64,000 nt of DNA from CAVRUZ01 sp963724495 (GCA_963724495.1 CAVRUZ010000002.1:496001-560000); one strand, 5' to 3'. Positions 35,350 to 45,934 are shown, counted from the first letter of the stretch. Made by a program: numbers and translations. Notes: a model not told the origin generated them from the sequence alone.

Positions 35350-36617
35350 GCACCACCGGGGTGACCCGCGCGCTGGACGTCGAGACGATCCGGCGCGACT
35401 TCCCGATCCTGTCGAGGACGCTGGCGGGCGACCACCCGCTGGTGTACCTCGACTCGGCCAACACGTCGCAGAAGCCGGCTCAGGTGGTTGCGGCACTCGA
35501 CGACCATTACCTGCACCACAACGCGAATGTGGCGCGGGCCATGCACCAGTTGGGTGCAGAGGCAACCTCGGCGTTCGAGGAGGCTCGCACCAAGGTGGCC
35601 GCCTTCATCGGGGCTACGAACCGGGACGAGATCGTCTTCACCAAGAACGCCTCCGAGGCGCTGAACCTCGCGGCGCACACTCTGGGTGCAGCACTCGGAC
35701 CTGGCGACGAGGTCGTCATCACGGTGATGGAGCACCACTCCAACCTCGTGCCCTGGCAGCTGATGTGCGAGCGCACTGGCGCGACGCTCCGGTGGTTCGA
35801 CGTCACCGACGAGGGCAGGCTCGACCTCGAGCAGGCCGAGCGGGACGGTCTGATCAACGAGCGCACCAAAGTCGTCTCGCTGGCGTACGTGTCCAACACG
35901 CTCGGAACGCTCAACCCGGTCAGCGACATCGCTGCCCAGGCTCACGCCGTCGGTGCCACCGTCGTCGTGGACGCCTCGCAGGCGGTACCGCAGCTTCCGG
36001 TCGACGTCAGCACGCTCGGCGCCGACCTGCTGGCGTTCACCGGGCACAAGATGTGCGGTCCGACCGGGATCGGCGTGCTCTGGGGTAGGTACGACCTGCT
36101 CGCGTCGCTGCCGCCGTTCCTGGGCGGCGGCGAGATGATCGAAGTCGTCCGCATGACCGGCTCGACCTACGCGCCGCCCCCGCATCGGTTCGAGGCGGGC
36201 ACGCCGCCGATCGCGCAGGCCGTCGGGCTCGGTGCGGCCGTCGACTACCTCAACGCGTTCGGCATGGACGCCGTTGCGGCGCACGAGCGCGAGATCACCG
36301 CGTACGCACTGGAAACGCTGGCCGGCGTTCCTGACCTGCGGGTTCTCGGCCCTACCGAGATCGGACCGGACGGTCCGGTGGATCGTGGTGGAGCGGTGTC
36401 GTTCACGCTGGGCAACGTGCACCCGCACGATGTCGCGACTCTGCTCGACTCACGCGGGATCGCGGTGCGGGGCGGGCACCATTGCACGCGGCCACTGCAC
36501 GAGCGGTTCGGCATCCAGTCGTCCACCCGGGCTTCGTTCTACCTCTACACGACGAAGGCGGAGATCGACGCGCTCGCCGAAGGGCTGGTCGCGACCACGG
36601 CCTTCTTCAACCGATGA
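35346..36617 (+). CDS. sufS: Cysteine desulfurase SufS
   Basis: A 423-aa PLP enzyme that removes sulfur from cysteine and passes it to SufU. The PLP-binding Lys is in LLAFTGHKMCGPTGIGVLWG, and the catalytic Cys in VRGGHHCTRPLHERF, the SufS-type (group II) arrangement. YLDSANTSQKP has Asn where many members have Ala. Translationally coupled to sufC; sufU starts 55 nt after the stop, behind a GGAGG. Confidence 0.96.
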   Translation: MSTTGVTRALDVETIRRDFPILSRTLAGDHPLVYLDSANTSQKPAQVVAALDDHYLHHNANVARAMHQLGAEATSAFEEARTKVAAFIGATNRDEIVFTKNASEALNLAAHTLGAALGPGDEVVITVMEHHSNLVPWQLMCERTGATLRWFDVTDEGRLDLEQAERDGLINERTKVVSLAYVSNTLGTLNPVSDIAAQAHAVGATVVVDASQAVPQLPVDVSTLGADLLAFTGHKMCGPTGIGVLWGRYDLLASLPPFLGGGEMIEVVRMTGSTYAPPPHRFEAGTPPIAQAVGLGAAVDYLNAFGMDAVAAHEREITAYALETLAGVPDLRVLGPTEIGPDGPVDRGGAVSFTLGNVHPHDVATLLDSRGIAVRGGHHCTRPLHERFGIQSSTRASFYLYTTKAEIDALAEGLVATTAFFNR

Positions 36618-36672
36618 CACCCAAGACCTCAACCAAGCGCACCGTCCGCCGACCGGAGGGAGGACCAGCACG

Positions 36673-37218
36673 ATGACCGGGATGGACGTCGAGAGTCTCT
36701 ACGCCGAGATCATCCTCGACCACTACCGCAGTCCCCACCACGCCGGCCTGCGGGAGCCCTACGACATCGCCGTGCACCACGTGAACCCCAGTTGCGGCGA
36801 CGAGGTCGACCTGCGCGTCGCGCTCGAGGGCCCGGCCGGCGCCGAGGTGGTGCAGGACGTTTCGTACGCCGCGGTGGGATGCTCGATCTCGCAGGCCGCC
36901 ACCTCGGTGATGACCGACCTGGTGATCGGCCGCCCGCTCGCCGATGCCATGTCCACCTACGAGGTCTTCCTTGACCTGATGCAGGGCCAGGGCAAGGTCG
37001 AGCCGGACGAGGACGTGCTGGAGGACGGCATCGCCTTTGCCGGTGTCGCGAAGTTCCCGGCGCGGATCAAGTGCGCACTGCTCGGCTGGTCGGCCTTTCG
37101 CGACGCCGCGTCCGCCGCAGTGGCGGCCTCGGCCGCCGACAACGAACAGCAGAACAGCATCACTGAGAAAGACGGCACCACCGAGAACCACGGCACCACC
37201 GAGAAGGAGACGGAATGA
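36673..37218 (+). CDS. sufU: SufU, zinc-dependent sulfurtransferase
   Basis: A 181-aa SufU that accepts sulfur from SufS. The three zinc-ligand/acceptor cysteines lie in NPSCGDEVDL, VGCSISQAATSVM and RIKCALLGWSAF, with the insertion between the second and third Cys that distinguishes SufU from IscU. After the fold ends near 150, a polar tail follows with a twice-repeated GTTEN/GTTEK unit encoded by an 18-nt imperfect tandem repeat. MTG at 36673 and MDV at 36682 are both possible starts. Its stop overlaps the sufT start. Confidence 0.94.
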   Translation: MTGMDVESLYAEIILDHYRSPHHAGLREPYDIAVHHVNPSCGDEVDLRVALEGPAGAEVVQDVSYAAVGCSISQAATSVMTDLVIGRPLADAMSTYEVFLDLMQGQGKVEPDEDVLEDGIAFAGVAKFPARIKCALLGWSAFRDAASAAVAASAADNEQQNSITEKDGTTENHGTTEKETE

Positions 37219-37748
37219 CCAGCAACCCGAGCACCGACGTCCAGGGCACCGAGACAGTCGAGCCGCTGGACGGTTCCGCGACGACACCCACCACGGCGGT
37301 TGCCGGCACGTCTGCGGCCGACATCGCCGCCACGGCCGGTACGGGCGCTACCGCTGTCGACGGGGCGACCGACCTCGACGACGGCAAGCCCGCTCCCGAC
37401 CCGGAATCGCTGGCACCGTTGGCTGATGCGGCCGACGCCGACCCGTTCGCCGCCGACGTGATCGAGGCGATGAAGGACGTCGTCGACCCCGAACTGGGCA
37501 TCAACGTCGTCGACCTCGGGCTCGTGTACGGCGTCAACGTGCACGACGGTCACGAGGTGACGCTCGACATGACGCTGACCTCCGCAGCCTGTCCGCTCAC
37601 CGACGTGATCGAGGACCAGACATCGGCCGCACTCGCCGACCTCGTCACCAACTACACGATCAACTGGGTGTGGATGCCGCCGTGGGGCCCGGACAAGATC
37701 ACCGACGACGGACGTGAGCAACTGCGGGCACTCGGCTTCCGGGTCTGA
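37215..37748 (+). CDS. sufT: SufT-like MIP18/DUF59 Fe-S maturation factor
   Basis: A 177-aa protein whose C-terminal 100 residues form a MIP18/DUF59 domain: VIEAMKDVVDPELGINVVDLGLVYGV, then TLDMTLTSAACPLTDVIEDQ with the conserved Cys, and VWMPPWGPDKI. Such proteins help deliver clusters to targets. The first 75 or so residues are an Ala/Thr/Asp-rich low-complexity extension, absent from typical 100-120-aa members. Last gene of the SUF operon, overlapping sufU by 4 nt. Confidence 0.92.
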   Translation: MTSNPSTDVQGTETVEPLDGSATTPTTAVAGTSAADIAATAGTGATAVDGATDLDDGKPAPDPESLAPLADAADADPFAADVIEAMKDVVDPELGINVVDLGLVYGVNVHDGHEVTLDMTLTSAACPLTDVIEDQTSAALADLVTNYTINWVWMPPWGPDKITDDGREQLRALGFRV

Positions 37749-37769
37749 CCGACCCGAGCCGGATACGGC

Positions 37770-38544
37770 ATGGGCACGCGGGAGGTATGGGTCACGCCGG
37801 AGCGCATCGCCGGCTGGATCGCCCGGTTCGGCGACAGCCACGGCGGCTACGTCGCGGCGCGCACGGACCGGACCCTCGACCTTGTCGCCGGCGACGGTGA
37901 AGTGGCCCGGCTTGCCCTGCCAGGCCAGAGCGACGCCTCCCGACGGGGACGACGCCGTCGCAGCGTTCGTCTCCACCGCCACCGAGCCACGCGTGCTCGG
38001 CCTGCTGCTGATCCGGCGGGGTGGCTACAGCGTGGGCATCGCCGAGGGCGCCACGATCGTCGCGCACCGGTCCGGAACTCGTTACCTGCAAGGCCGAACG
38101 GCCGCGGGTGGCTGGTCGCAGCAGCGGTTCGCCCGGCGGCGGGCCAATCAGGCCAAGGCGGGGCTCGACAAGGCGCGCGAGGCCATCGTCGACGTAGTGC
38201 TCCCGCGCGTTGCAGATCTGGACGAGGTCGTGGCGGCGGGGGAGCGGCAGGCAGTCCGAGAGGTGTTGTCAGACCCGCACGTGCAGGTGCTCAACGGCCT
38301 GCTGCGCCAGGACATGGTGCCCTCCGGCAAGGCGAACTTTGCCGCGCTCGGAGACCTGCATGCCCGGGCGCGCTCGGTGAGCGTGCTGCTGACGACCGGC
38401 CGACGGCAATCCCTGGCGAAGTGGTGTCCAGTGGCGCTCTTGCTCAGCCAAGGCGGCGATCGGGCGGACTGGCCGCCACTTGTAGGTTCTTGCAGGCCGG
38501 AGCCGCGGGCCGACCGGAACCGGCGTCGCACGCGACCCCTGTGA
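37770..38544 (+). CDS. acVLRF1-family peptidyl-tRNA hydrolase (frameshifted as sequenced)
   Basis: Actinobacterial Vms1-like release factor 1, thought to cleave peptidyl-tRNA in ribosome quality control. The start MGTREVWVTPERIAGWIARFGDSHGG and the catalytic region AAGGWSQQRFARRRANQ match the family. The frames are joined by removing one C from the CCC at 37939-37941, giving SDASDGDDAVAAFV. The domain should end soon after VSVLLTTGR; instead the frame continues through palindromic element B3 (38418-38482) to a stop at 38544, so about 45 C-terminal residues appear repeat-derived. It begins 21 nt after sufT. Confidence 0.8.
38418..38482. repeat. Palindromic element B3, inside the 3' end of a gene
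   Basis: Arms GAAGTGGTGTCCAGT (38418-38432) and ACTGGCCGCCACTTG (38468-38482) pair at 12 of 15 positions. Both arms closely match those of B2 (57095-57167), in the same orientation. Confidence 0.7.
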
Positions 38545-38601
38545 ACGCGGCTCTACTGTCGTTGGCGCCAGGCGGTCCGCGGCGACGAGGAGATGGTGCT
38601 C

Positions 38602-39663
38602 ATGATCGGTCGAAACCTCAGTCCTCAACGCATGTTCGCCGATCTCGCGGCGCAGCACGTACCGGAATGCGCGTTCACGGCAACGGACGCGGCGGCGGCC
38701 GACGCCTGGCGCGAAGCCACTCTGCCGAAAGTGCTGGCAACCCTCGGCCGGCTCCCCGACCGCGTGGACCCGCGGCCAGAGCTCATCGCCGAGTGGGAGG
38801 TGGGACCGGTCCGGCAGCAGAAGTGGTGGATCGACGTGGGTCCGCACATCTCCGCGACCCTGCTGGTGAACCGCCCGGTTGACGCACCGCCGGGGGAGCG
38901 ACTGCCGGTGATCGCGTGCTGGTTCGGTCACGGCCACTTCGGCAAGGACACCGCGATGTCCAGCGGCACGGGCCGGGACGATCTGGCCGCAGCCGTCGCG
39001 GAAAGCAACGGCAACTACGGGTATCAGCTTGCAGCGCAGGGATACCTCACGTTCGCGATCGACTGGATGGGACAGGGCGAGCGCAACGACAGCTCCAAGC
39101 CACAGTCGCTGAACACCAACAGGAGCAGGGACTGGTGCAACCTCATCTACCTCAACGCGACGCTTCTCGGCATGACGCCGCTCGGCATGAACCTCGTTCA
39201 TGGGATGACGGCTACCGACGTCGTCCTGGGTTTCGACGACGCCGACCCCGACCGACTCGGCGTCATGGGCATCTCCGGTGGGGGCACGATGTCGCTCTGG
39301 CACACACTGGTGGATGCACGCGTGCGGGCGACGGAGATCATCTGCTACTCCGACCTGTTCGCGGCCTTCGGCTTTCGCGACCTGAACTACTGCGGGATGC
39401 AGATCACGCCGGGTCTCTACCAGCTCGTCGACCTGCCCGACCTGCAGGGACTGATCGCTCCGCGGCCGCTGCTCGTCGACATCGGCGCGGAGGACGACTG
39501 CTTCGTGATCGACACCGCGATGCAGTGTCACCGCCGCGTTCGCCGCATCTACGACACGTTCGGGGCATCGGAGCACCTCGAACTCGACCTGCACCCGGGC
39601 GGGCACGGATGGGGCGCCAACTTGGCACCGGCCTTCTTCGAGCACCACTTGGCATCCGCCTGA
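38602..39663 (+). CDS. Alpha/beta hydrolase (acetyl-esterase/dienelactone-hydrolase-like)
   Basis: A 353-aa alpha/beta-hydrolase. The nucleophile elbow is GISGGG, unusual in having Gly-Gly after the Ser; ACWFGHGHFGKD resembles an oxyanion region; LLVDIGAEDDCFVID supplies the acid and HPGGHGWG the catalytic His. The gap between the early strands and the elbow is long, as in the Abhydrolase_7/acetyl xylan esterase group. The start is placed at 38602, nine bases after GAGGAG, though an ATG at 38593 is in frame. It precedes galactonate dehydratase, so a role in sugar-ester or lactone breakdown is plausible but unproven. Confidence 0.78.
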   Translation: MIGRNLSPQRMFADLAAQHVPECAFTATDAAAADAWREATLPKVLATLGRLPDRVDPRPELIAEWEVGPVRQQKWWIDVGPHISATLLVNRPVDAPPGERLPVIACWFGHGHFGKDTAMSSGTGRDDLAAAVAESNGNYGYQLAAQGYLTFAIDWMGQGERNDSSKPQSLNTNRSRDWCNLIYLNATLLGMTPLGMNLVHGMTATDVVLGFDDADPDRLGVMGISGGGTMSLWHTLVDARVRATEIICYSDLFAAFGFRDLNYCGMQITPGLYQLVDLPDLQGLIAPRPLLVDIGAEDDCFVIDTAMQCHRRVRRIYDTFGASEHLELDLHPGGHGWGANLAPAFFEHHLASA

Positions 39664-39733
39664 TCCGCAGGAACTGACCGGTGCCGGGCAAGCCGCCGCG
39701 CATCCGGCGCACCTGCCGGGCGGGCCGCGTTGG

Positions 39734-40887
39734 ATGACTCGCATGCAGATCACCGCGCTGGAGACGTTTCAGGTCGCGCCCCGCTGGCTGTTCCTCAAGG
39801 TCAGCACCGACGAGGGGATCGCCGGCTGGGGCGAGCCGATCGTGGAAGGCAAGGCCGACACAGTGGCGGCCTGCGTCGAGGAGATGTCCCACCTCCTCTC
39901 GGCAAGAACCCGTTGGCGATCGAGGCGCACTGGCAGGTGCTCTTCAGGGGCAACTTCTACCGGGGCGGCCCGGTGCTGAGTTCCGCGCTGGCCGGGATCG
40001 ACCAGGCCCTCTGGGACATCGCCGGCAAGGTGCACGGCGTGCCCGTGCACGAACTGCTGGGCGGACCTGTGCGCGACAAGGTGCGCATGTACCGCTGGGT
40101 GGGCGGCAAGTCCCCCGCGGAGATCGCCGACGCCGGGCGCAAGGCCGCGAGCGACGGCTTCGACGCGGTGAAGTGCGCACCGCATGGTCAGGTCACGCAC
40201 CTGGACAAACCCGCGGAGATCCGCCGCTTCGTCGCCATGATCGAGGCGCTCCGCGACGCGGTCGGCGACTCGGTCGACATCGGCATCGACTTCCACGGCC
40301 GGTTCACGCTGCCGCAGGCCAGGCGGACCCTCCCGCTGCTCGAGCCGCTCCTGCCCTTCTTCGTCGAGGAGCCGCTGCCGCCGGAGTTCTCCGCGCAGAT
40401 CGGCGAGCTCACGCACGCGACGTCGATCCCGATCGCGACCGGCGAGCGGCTGTTCAACCGGTGGGACTTCGAGCCCGTGCTGTCCGCCGGGATCTCGGTG
40501 GCCCAGCCGGACCTGTCGCACGCCGGCGGAATCTCTGAGGTGCGTCGGATCGCGGCGGCCGCGGAGATGCGCAACGTGGCGGTCGCGCCGCACTGTCCAC
40601 TGGGTCCGATCGCCCTGGCCGCGAGTCTCGCCATCGACTTCGCGATCCCGAACTTCCTCATCCAGGAACAGAGTCTGGGGATCGAGTACAACACCGGGAA
40701 CGAGCTGCTCGACTACCTGGTCGACCCGACGGTCTTCGCCTTCACCGACGGCTACGTCGCTCGGCCGACCGGACCGGGCCTCGGCATCGAGGTCGACGAG
40801 AAGGCCGTCCGCCGGGCTGCCGAGAACCCGCACCACTGGAAGTCGCCGCTGACTTTCCACACCGACGGCTCGTTCGCCGAGTGGTGA
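39734..40887 (+). CDS. dgoD: D-galactonate dehydratase-like enolase-superfamily enzyme (frameshifted as sequenced)
   Basis: Dehydrates D-galactonate to 2-dehydro-3-deoxygalactonate. Metal and catalytic landmarks are DIGIDFHGRF, FFVEEPLPPE, IPIATGERLFNRWDF, QPDLSHAGGISEVRR and APHCPLGPIAL with its His; QEQSLGIEYN near the end is also DgoD-like. The first 55 residues are in a different frame; adding one base in the CTCCTCTCGG stretch near 39892-39900 gives SHLLLGKNP and a protein of about 384 aa. ATG at 39734 or 39743 may start it. Together with the alpha-galactosidase it hints at galactose-containing carbon sources. Confidence 0.87.
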
Positions 40888-40903
40888 CCAAACCAACCGC
40901 ATG

Positions 40904-40978
40904 AAACATGCAGTGACATGCGGCAAAGCGGGCGAAGTTCGGACATAGGAGGCGCAACCGCGGCCGCCTTGCATGTTT
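40904..40978. repeat. Palindromic element A2
   Basis: AAACATGCA (40904-40912) and TGCATGTTT (40970-40978) are perfect 9-nt inverted arms; ACATGCA to TGCATGT spans 71 nt. Positions 40917-40948 are identical over 32 nt to 41197-41228 in A4, including CGGACAT. Confidence 0.8.
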
Positions 40979-41049
40979 CCCGTCGGCATCAGCGTCACGA
41001 CGCCTCGAGAGGCTGGTCGCTGAGCCGGTCGCCGATGGGCCGCAGCAGG

Positions 41050-41121
41050 CATGCAGCGTGGCCCGCGGCGAAGCCGATTTGCGCCGTAGTCACCCGATTT
41101 GAGCCCTCCGGCTGCATGTTT
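41050..41121. repeat. Palindromic element A3 (divergent copy)
   Basis: CATGCAGC at 41050-41057 faces TGCATGTTT at 41113-41121; 70 nt from the left arm to the T of TGCATGT. The interior lacks CGGACAT and is the least conserved of the five copies. Confidence 0.55.
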
Positions 41122-41184
41122 CGCGTGTTCCCGGTCGGGCGATGCGGCGCCGCCGTCCACGTGCAACCGTCGCCTGCGGCCCAG

Positions 41185-41258
41185 AACATGCAGCCGCATG
41201 CGGCAAAGCGGGCGAAGTTCGGACATAGCGAACGGGACCATGGCTGCTGTGCATGTGT
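41185..41258. repeat. Palindromic element A4
   Basis: AACATGCAGCCGC (from 41185) faces TGCATGTG (41250-41257). ACATGCA to TGCATGT spans 71 nt, as in A2, with which it shares the identical 32-nt interior segment. Confidence 0.8.
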
Positions 41259-41273
41259 CCCGCGATGTGTCGA

Positions 41274-41798
41274 TCAGTCGGGAAGCGTCCACGGCGTGAC
41301 CTGCCAGCCGTGCCGGTCGAGCGCGGCGCGCACGTCTGCCGGTGTGGCGCTCAGCTTCTGCGACACCAGCTCCGACCCGTCGGGGCCTCGCAGGACAAGG
41401 ATCTTCTTGTCCAGGTGCACGCTCCCGACCTGCTCCCGCGGGAAGTGCTGCTCGTTGTCACCCTTGGCCAGGGTGAGCTGGTCGCGGGTGACCGTCAGCT
41501 TCGGCTCGACGTGGATCAGGACCGCGGCCACGACCAGGCCGATGACGATGGCAATGCCGCTGAGGACCCAGCTCGACACGTTGTCGGTCAACGAGTCCGC
41601 CAGCTCGAAGCGCCGTCGCCACGGGACGAACGGCAGACCGAGTGCGAGGTCGAGGAGCCAGGGCAGCGCCCAGGCGAGGCCCACGAGGATCACCGGCGCC
41701 CCGGCAGCGATCACCACCTGGTCCGACTTGGGCATCGCCAGGACGTCCGCGCTGGGGGTCAGGTCGTCGCGGGTCCCGTTCTCGGTTTCGTCGTTCAT
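41274..41798 (-). CDS. Membrane protein with PH-like domain (YqeB-like), tentative
   Basis: A 174-aa protein that I recognise only loosely. After a polar, acidic N-terminus (MNDETENGTRDDL) there are two hydrophobic segments, VVIAAGAPVILVGLAWALPWLL and VLSGIAIVIGLVVAAVLIHV, then a soluble C-terminal part (LTVTRDQLTLAKGDNEQHF onward) with alternating strands like a small PH/bPH domain. It resembles actinobacterial YqeB-family proteins, function unknown. The ATG at 41798 is preferred over a GTG at 41816. It lies between the family A repeat cluster and the metallopeptidase gene. Confidence 0.6.
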   Translation of the reverse strand: MNDETENGTRDDLTPSADVLAMPKSDQVVIAAGAPVILVGLAWALPWLLDLALGLPFVPWRRRFELADSLTDNVSSWVLSGIAIVIGLVVAAVLIHVEPKLTVTRDQLTLAKGDNEQHFPREQVGSVHLDKKILVLRGPDGSELVSQKLSATPADVRAALDRHGWQVTPWTLPD

Positions 41799-41880
41799 GC
41801 CGGAAGCGAACACCACAACGGCCGAGCTGGGCGGGAACTCGGGCCGACCCGCCGCTGGCTGGAGCCGCCACCAGGATGGC

Positions 41881-42753
41881 TCAGAGGGTGCCGGCCGAGA
41901 ACGTGTTGCACTTGTTGGGGTCGCCGGTGCTGAAGCCCTGCTGCAGCCACGCGTGCCGCTGCGCCGACGTGCCGTGGGTGAACGACTCCGGTGAGACCTG
42001 GCCCTGCATCTTCTTCTGGATCCGGTCGTCGCCGACCGCCTCCGCGGCGTCGACGGCGGTGTTCAGATCCTCTTCGGTCACCTCGGCGATCGGGCCGTTC
42101 TGGTCGTCGGTGGCGTGCCGGAACCACACGCCCGCGTAGCAGTCGGCCTGCAGTTCCAACCGGACCGCTGCCGAGTCCGCTCCCTGGTTGTCGCCCTGCC
42201 GCTGAACGCGCTCCATCGTCCCGGTGAGGTTCTGGATGTGGTGGCCGAACTCGTGGGCGATGACGTACGCCTCGGCGGCGTCGCCGCCCTTCGCGCCGAG
42301 CCGACTGCTGAGCTCGTTGAAGAAGCCGAAGTCGAGATACACCGAGGTGTCGGTCGGGCAGTAGAACGGGCCCACCGCCGACGTGGCGTTGCCGCAGCCG
42401 GTGCGGATCGAACCGGTGAAGGGCTTCACCTGGATGCGCTGGTAGTCGCCCGACCTGAACTGGGTGGCCCAGAACGCCTGAATCGAGTTGGTGAAGGCCA
42501 CGAACCGGCAGTCGCGGTCGGTGGCGATATCGGCGCCGGACGTGCAGGTCGCCAGGGCGCTGTCGGTGGTGGGCCCCGAGTCGATCGCCAGCGGGTCGTT
42601 CCCGTCGCCCAGGATCCCGGGTCCGAAGAACACGGCCAGCAGCAGCACGATCACGCCCCCGAGGCCGCCGCCGACGGCGATTCCCCCGCGCCCGCGGCCG
42701 CCGCCGCCACCGAGTTGCGAGGGATCCAGCGTCGCTCTCGGGTTGTAGCGCAT
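41881..42753 (-). CDS. YpfJ/KPN_02809-family neutral zinc metallopeptidase
   Basis: A 290-aa putative neutral zinc metallopeptidase. A Gly-rich N-terminus (SQLGGGGGRGRGG) precedes one transmembrane helix at about 27-46, so the catalytic domain is probably outside the membrane. The zinc motif is HEFGHH (167-172), with the downstream ELQADCYAGVW segment giving the third ligand. Paired cysteines (for example C120 and C132) may form disulfides. The start at 42753 is six bases after GGAGGG; the longer frame upstream is discounted. No substrate is known for the family. Confidence 0.88.
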   Translation of the reverse strand: MRYNPRATLDPSQLGGGGGRGRGGIAVGGGLGGVIVLLLAVFFGPGILGDGNDPLAIDSGPTTDSALATCTSGADIATDRDCRFVAFTNSIQAFWATQFRSGDYQRIQVKPFTGSIRTGCGNATSAVGPFYCPTDTSVYLDFGFFNELSSRLGAKGGDAAEAYVIAHEFGHHIQNLTGTMERVQRQGDNQGADSAAVRLELQADCYAGVWFRHATDDQNGPIAEVTEEDLNTAVDAAEAVGDDRIQKKMQGQVSPESFTHGTSAQRHAWLQQGFSTGDPNKCNTFSAGTL

Positions 42754-42887
42754 GTGCATCCCTCCAACCGCCGGACCCCGGCGGACCTCCGAGGGTGGAT
42801 CACCGTAGTACCCGCCCGGTCGGGTCTTCATTCCTCGGCGTAGCCGTGCCCGTGGCGAAATCGCGCAGATCGGGCGCGCCCGTGTCC

Positions 42888-42893
42888 TAGACT
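42888..42893 (+). promoter_or_regulatory. -10 hexamer TAGACT upstream of ABC-F leader
   Basis: TAGACT ends six bases before the GTG at 42900, placing transcription start at or next to that GTG. The ABC-F gene itself begins 84 nt later. Confidence 0.5.
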
Positions 42894-42899
42894 GGGGGC

Positions 42900-42920
42900 G
42901 TGTCCCCGCGAACGAGCTAG
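42900..42920 (+). CDS. Candidate leaderless micro-ORF in ABC-F leader
   Basis: GTG followed by five sense codons and TAG would encode Met-Ser-Pro-Arg-Thr-Ser. It sits at the predicted 5' end of the ABC-F mRNA, and ABC-F genes of the antibiotic-resistance type are often controlled by such leader peptides through ribosome stalling. Too short to support by composition; the evidence is position only. Confidence 0.35.
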   Translation: MSPRTS

Positions 42921-42983
42921 CTGACGACGTCGCTGACCCACTAGACGTCTGTCCGCTTTCAGCTTCGTATCGGAGTCACGCTC

Positions 42984-44557
<1,574 letters not shown>

Positions 44558-44585
<28 letters not shown>

Positions 44586-45934
44586 GAGCGGTCGTGTGCT
44601 CGGCGACGACTGGCGGCCGAGAGCAGAGAGGGACCCTCACGCTGGAGCTGCGCCAGTTCCGCGGCGAGGGCACCGGCCCTCGCCTCCCAGCTGAGCCGGT
44701 CGACCACGTCGGCTCGGGCCGATCGGCCGAGGCCCGCGAGGTCGAGCCGGCCTTCGACGGCCGCGGTCAGCACGGCGCTGAGGTCGGAGTCCAGGGTGGA
44801 ATTGCTCAGGACGATCCCGGTCCGGCCGGGCTGGATGACCTCGGCGACCCCGGCCGCGTCGGAGACGACCGCGGGGACGCCACAGGCCATCGCCTCGAGG
44901 GCCACCAGCCCGAAGGGCTCGACCATGGCGGGGAGCACCAGCAGGTCGGCGGCCGCGTACCAGTTCCGCACGAGGTCGTCCTGGTCCAGCTCGCCGGGAA
45001 CGTAGGCGGGGACCCCGAGGTCGGACACGGTCTCCCGTGCCGCCTGCCCGTCGGGGAAGCCGGTCACGGCCAGCCGCAGTCGTGATCCGGTGGGGGAGTC
45101 TCGGCGCACCTGCGCCGCGGCCTGCAGCAGTGCGGGCAGGCCCTTTCGTTCCGGACTGCGGCCGACGAACAGGCAGAACACGTCATCCGGCTCGATCGCG
45201 AGCGCGCGCCGCGCCCGGGCACGGCTCGCTCGGCCGACCGGATGGAACCGTTCGTGGTCGACGCCGTTGTGCACCACGCGGATGCGGGCCGGGTCGACGC
45301 CGTAGTGGTAGGTGAGCGCGGCGGCCGTGCGATGCGAGGGCGCGACCAGAAGCCGGTGGTTGCGCTCCTGCACGTTGGTCCGTTCCAGCCGCAGCAGCTG
45401 CCGTTCCTTCGGGTCGACCCGGCGCAGGAGTGCATCAGCGCGCGTGACAGGTACGCCGTAGGTCTGTTCGACCGCCTGGCATCGCAGGAAGTGCACGAAG
45501 AACACGTCGGCCGCGTGCATGAGGGTGGTCATGGAGCAGACCAGGTCTGCCCCTGACGCCGCCGCGATGTGGTCCTGGCGGCGTACCCAGGCAACGTCGG
45601 CGGGGAGTTGCACGCCCCGCCGCAACACGCCGGCGGCCTTGGCCGTGCCCGGGCGGATGTGCGGCCGGTGGGGCAGCCGGTTCACGACGAGGTGGGGCCA
45701 GTTGACCGTTCCGCTGTCGCGGTGGATGAAGGCCGAGGCGTCGCCGCTCGAATCCGCGACCAGCATGGTCAGATCGGCACCGAGCCGGGTGGCGAGTTCC
45801 AGCGTCGCGAGCGAACCGCCGGCGTTGCCTCCGGTGGCGAAGACCGATACGAGAACCGATGTGGCCGAGAGCGGTGATGCCCCGGCCCCGGGTCTCCGGC
45901 GGGCGGAGGATGGGGACAGCAGGCTGGCCGACAT
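44558..45934 (-). CDS. GT4-family glycosyltransferase
   Basis: A 458-aa GT-B glycosyltransferase. The N-terminal domain begins after a 25-residue low-complexity leader with LVSVFATGGNAGGSLATLELATRLG. The C-terminal domain has VVHNGVDHERFHPVG, FVGRSPERKG and MVEPFGLVALEAMACGVPAVVSDAAGVAEVI, the E-x7-E donor-binding motif. The start at 45934 is seven bases after AGGAG; a longer upstream frame is rejected. Donor and acceptor are unknown. The 3' end overlaps the 3' end of the ABC-F gene by 28 nt. Confidence 0.87.

Larger units (their letters stand above)
40888..41273. other. Gene-free spacer holding three family A elements
   Basis: This 386-nt convergent spacer between dgoD and the following minus-strand gene has no plausible protein gene. 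It contains elements A2, A3 and A4 separated by 60-70 nt. It also has a short internal duplication, CCGATTTG followed by C or A and GCC or GCCC, at about 41074-41106. Confidence 0.6.

Noticed and set aside
40904..41258. CRISPR-like cluster of three short repeats
   Set aside because: The repeats are long palindromic units of unequal similarity separated by 60-70 nt, with no uniform repeat-spacer pattern and no cas genes.
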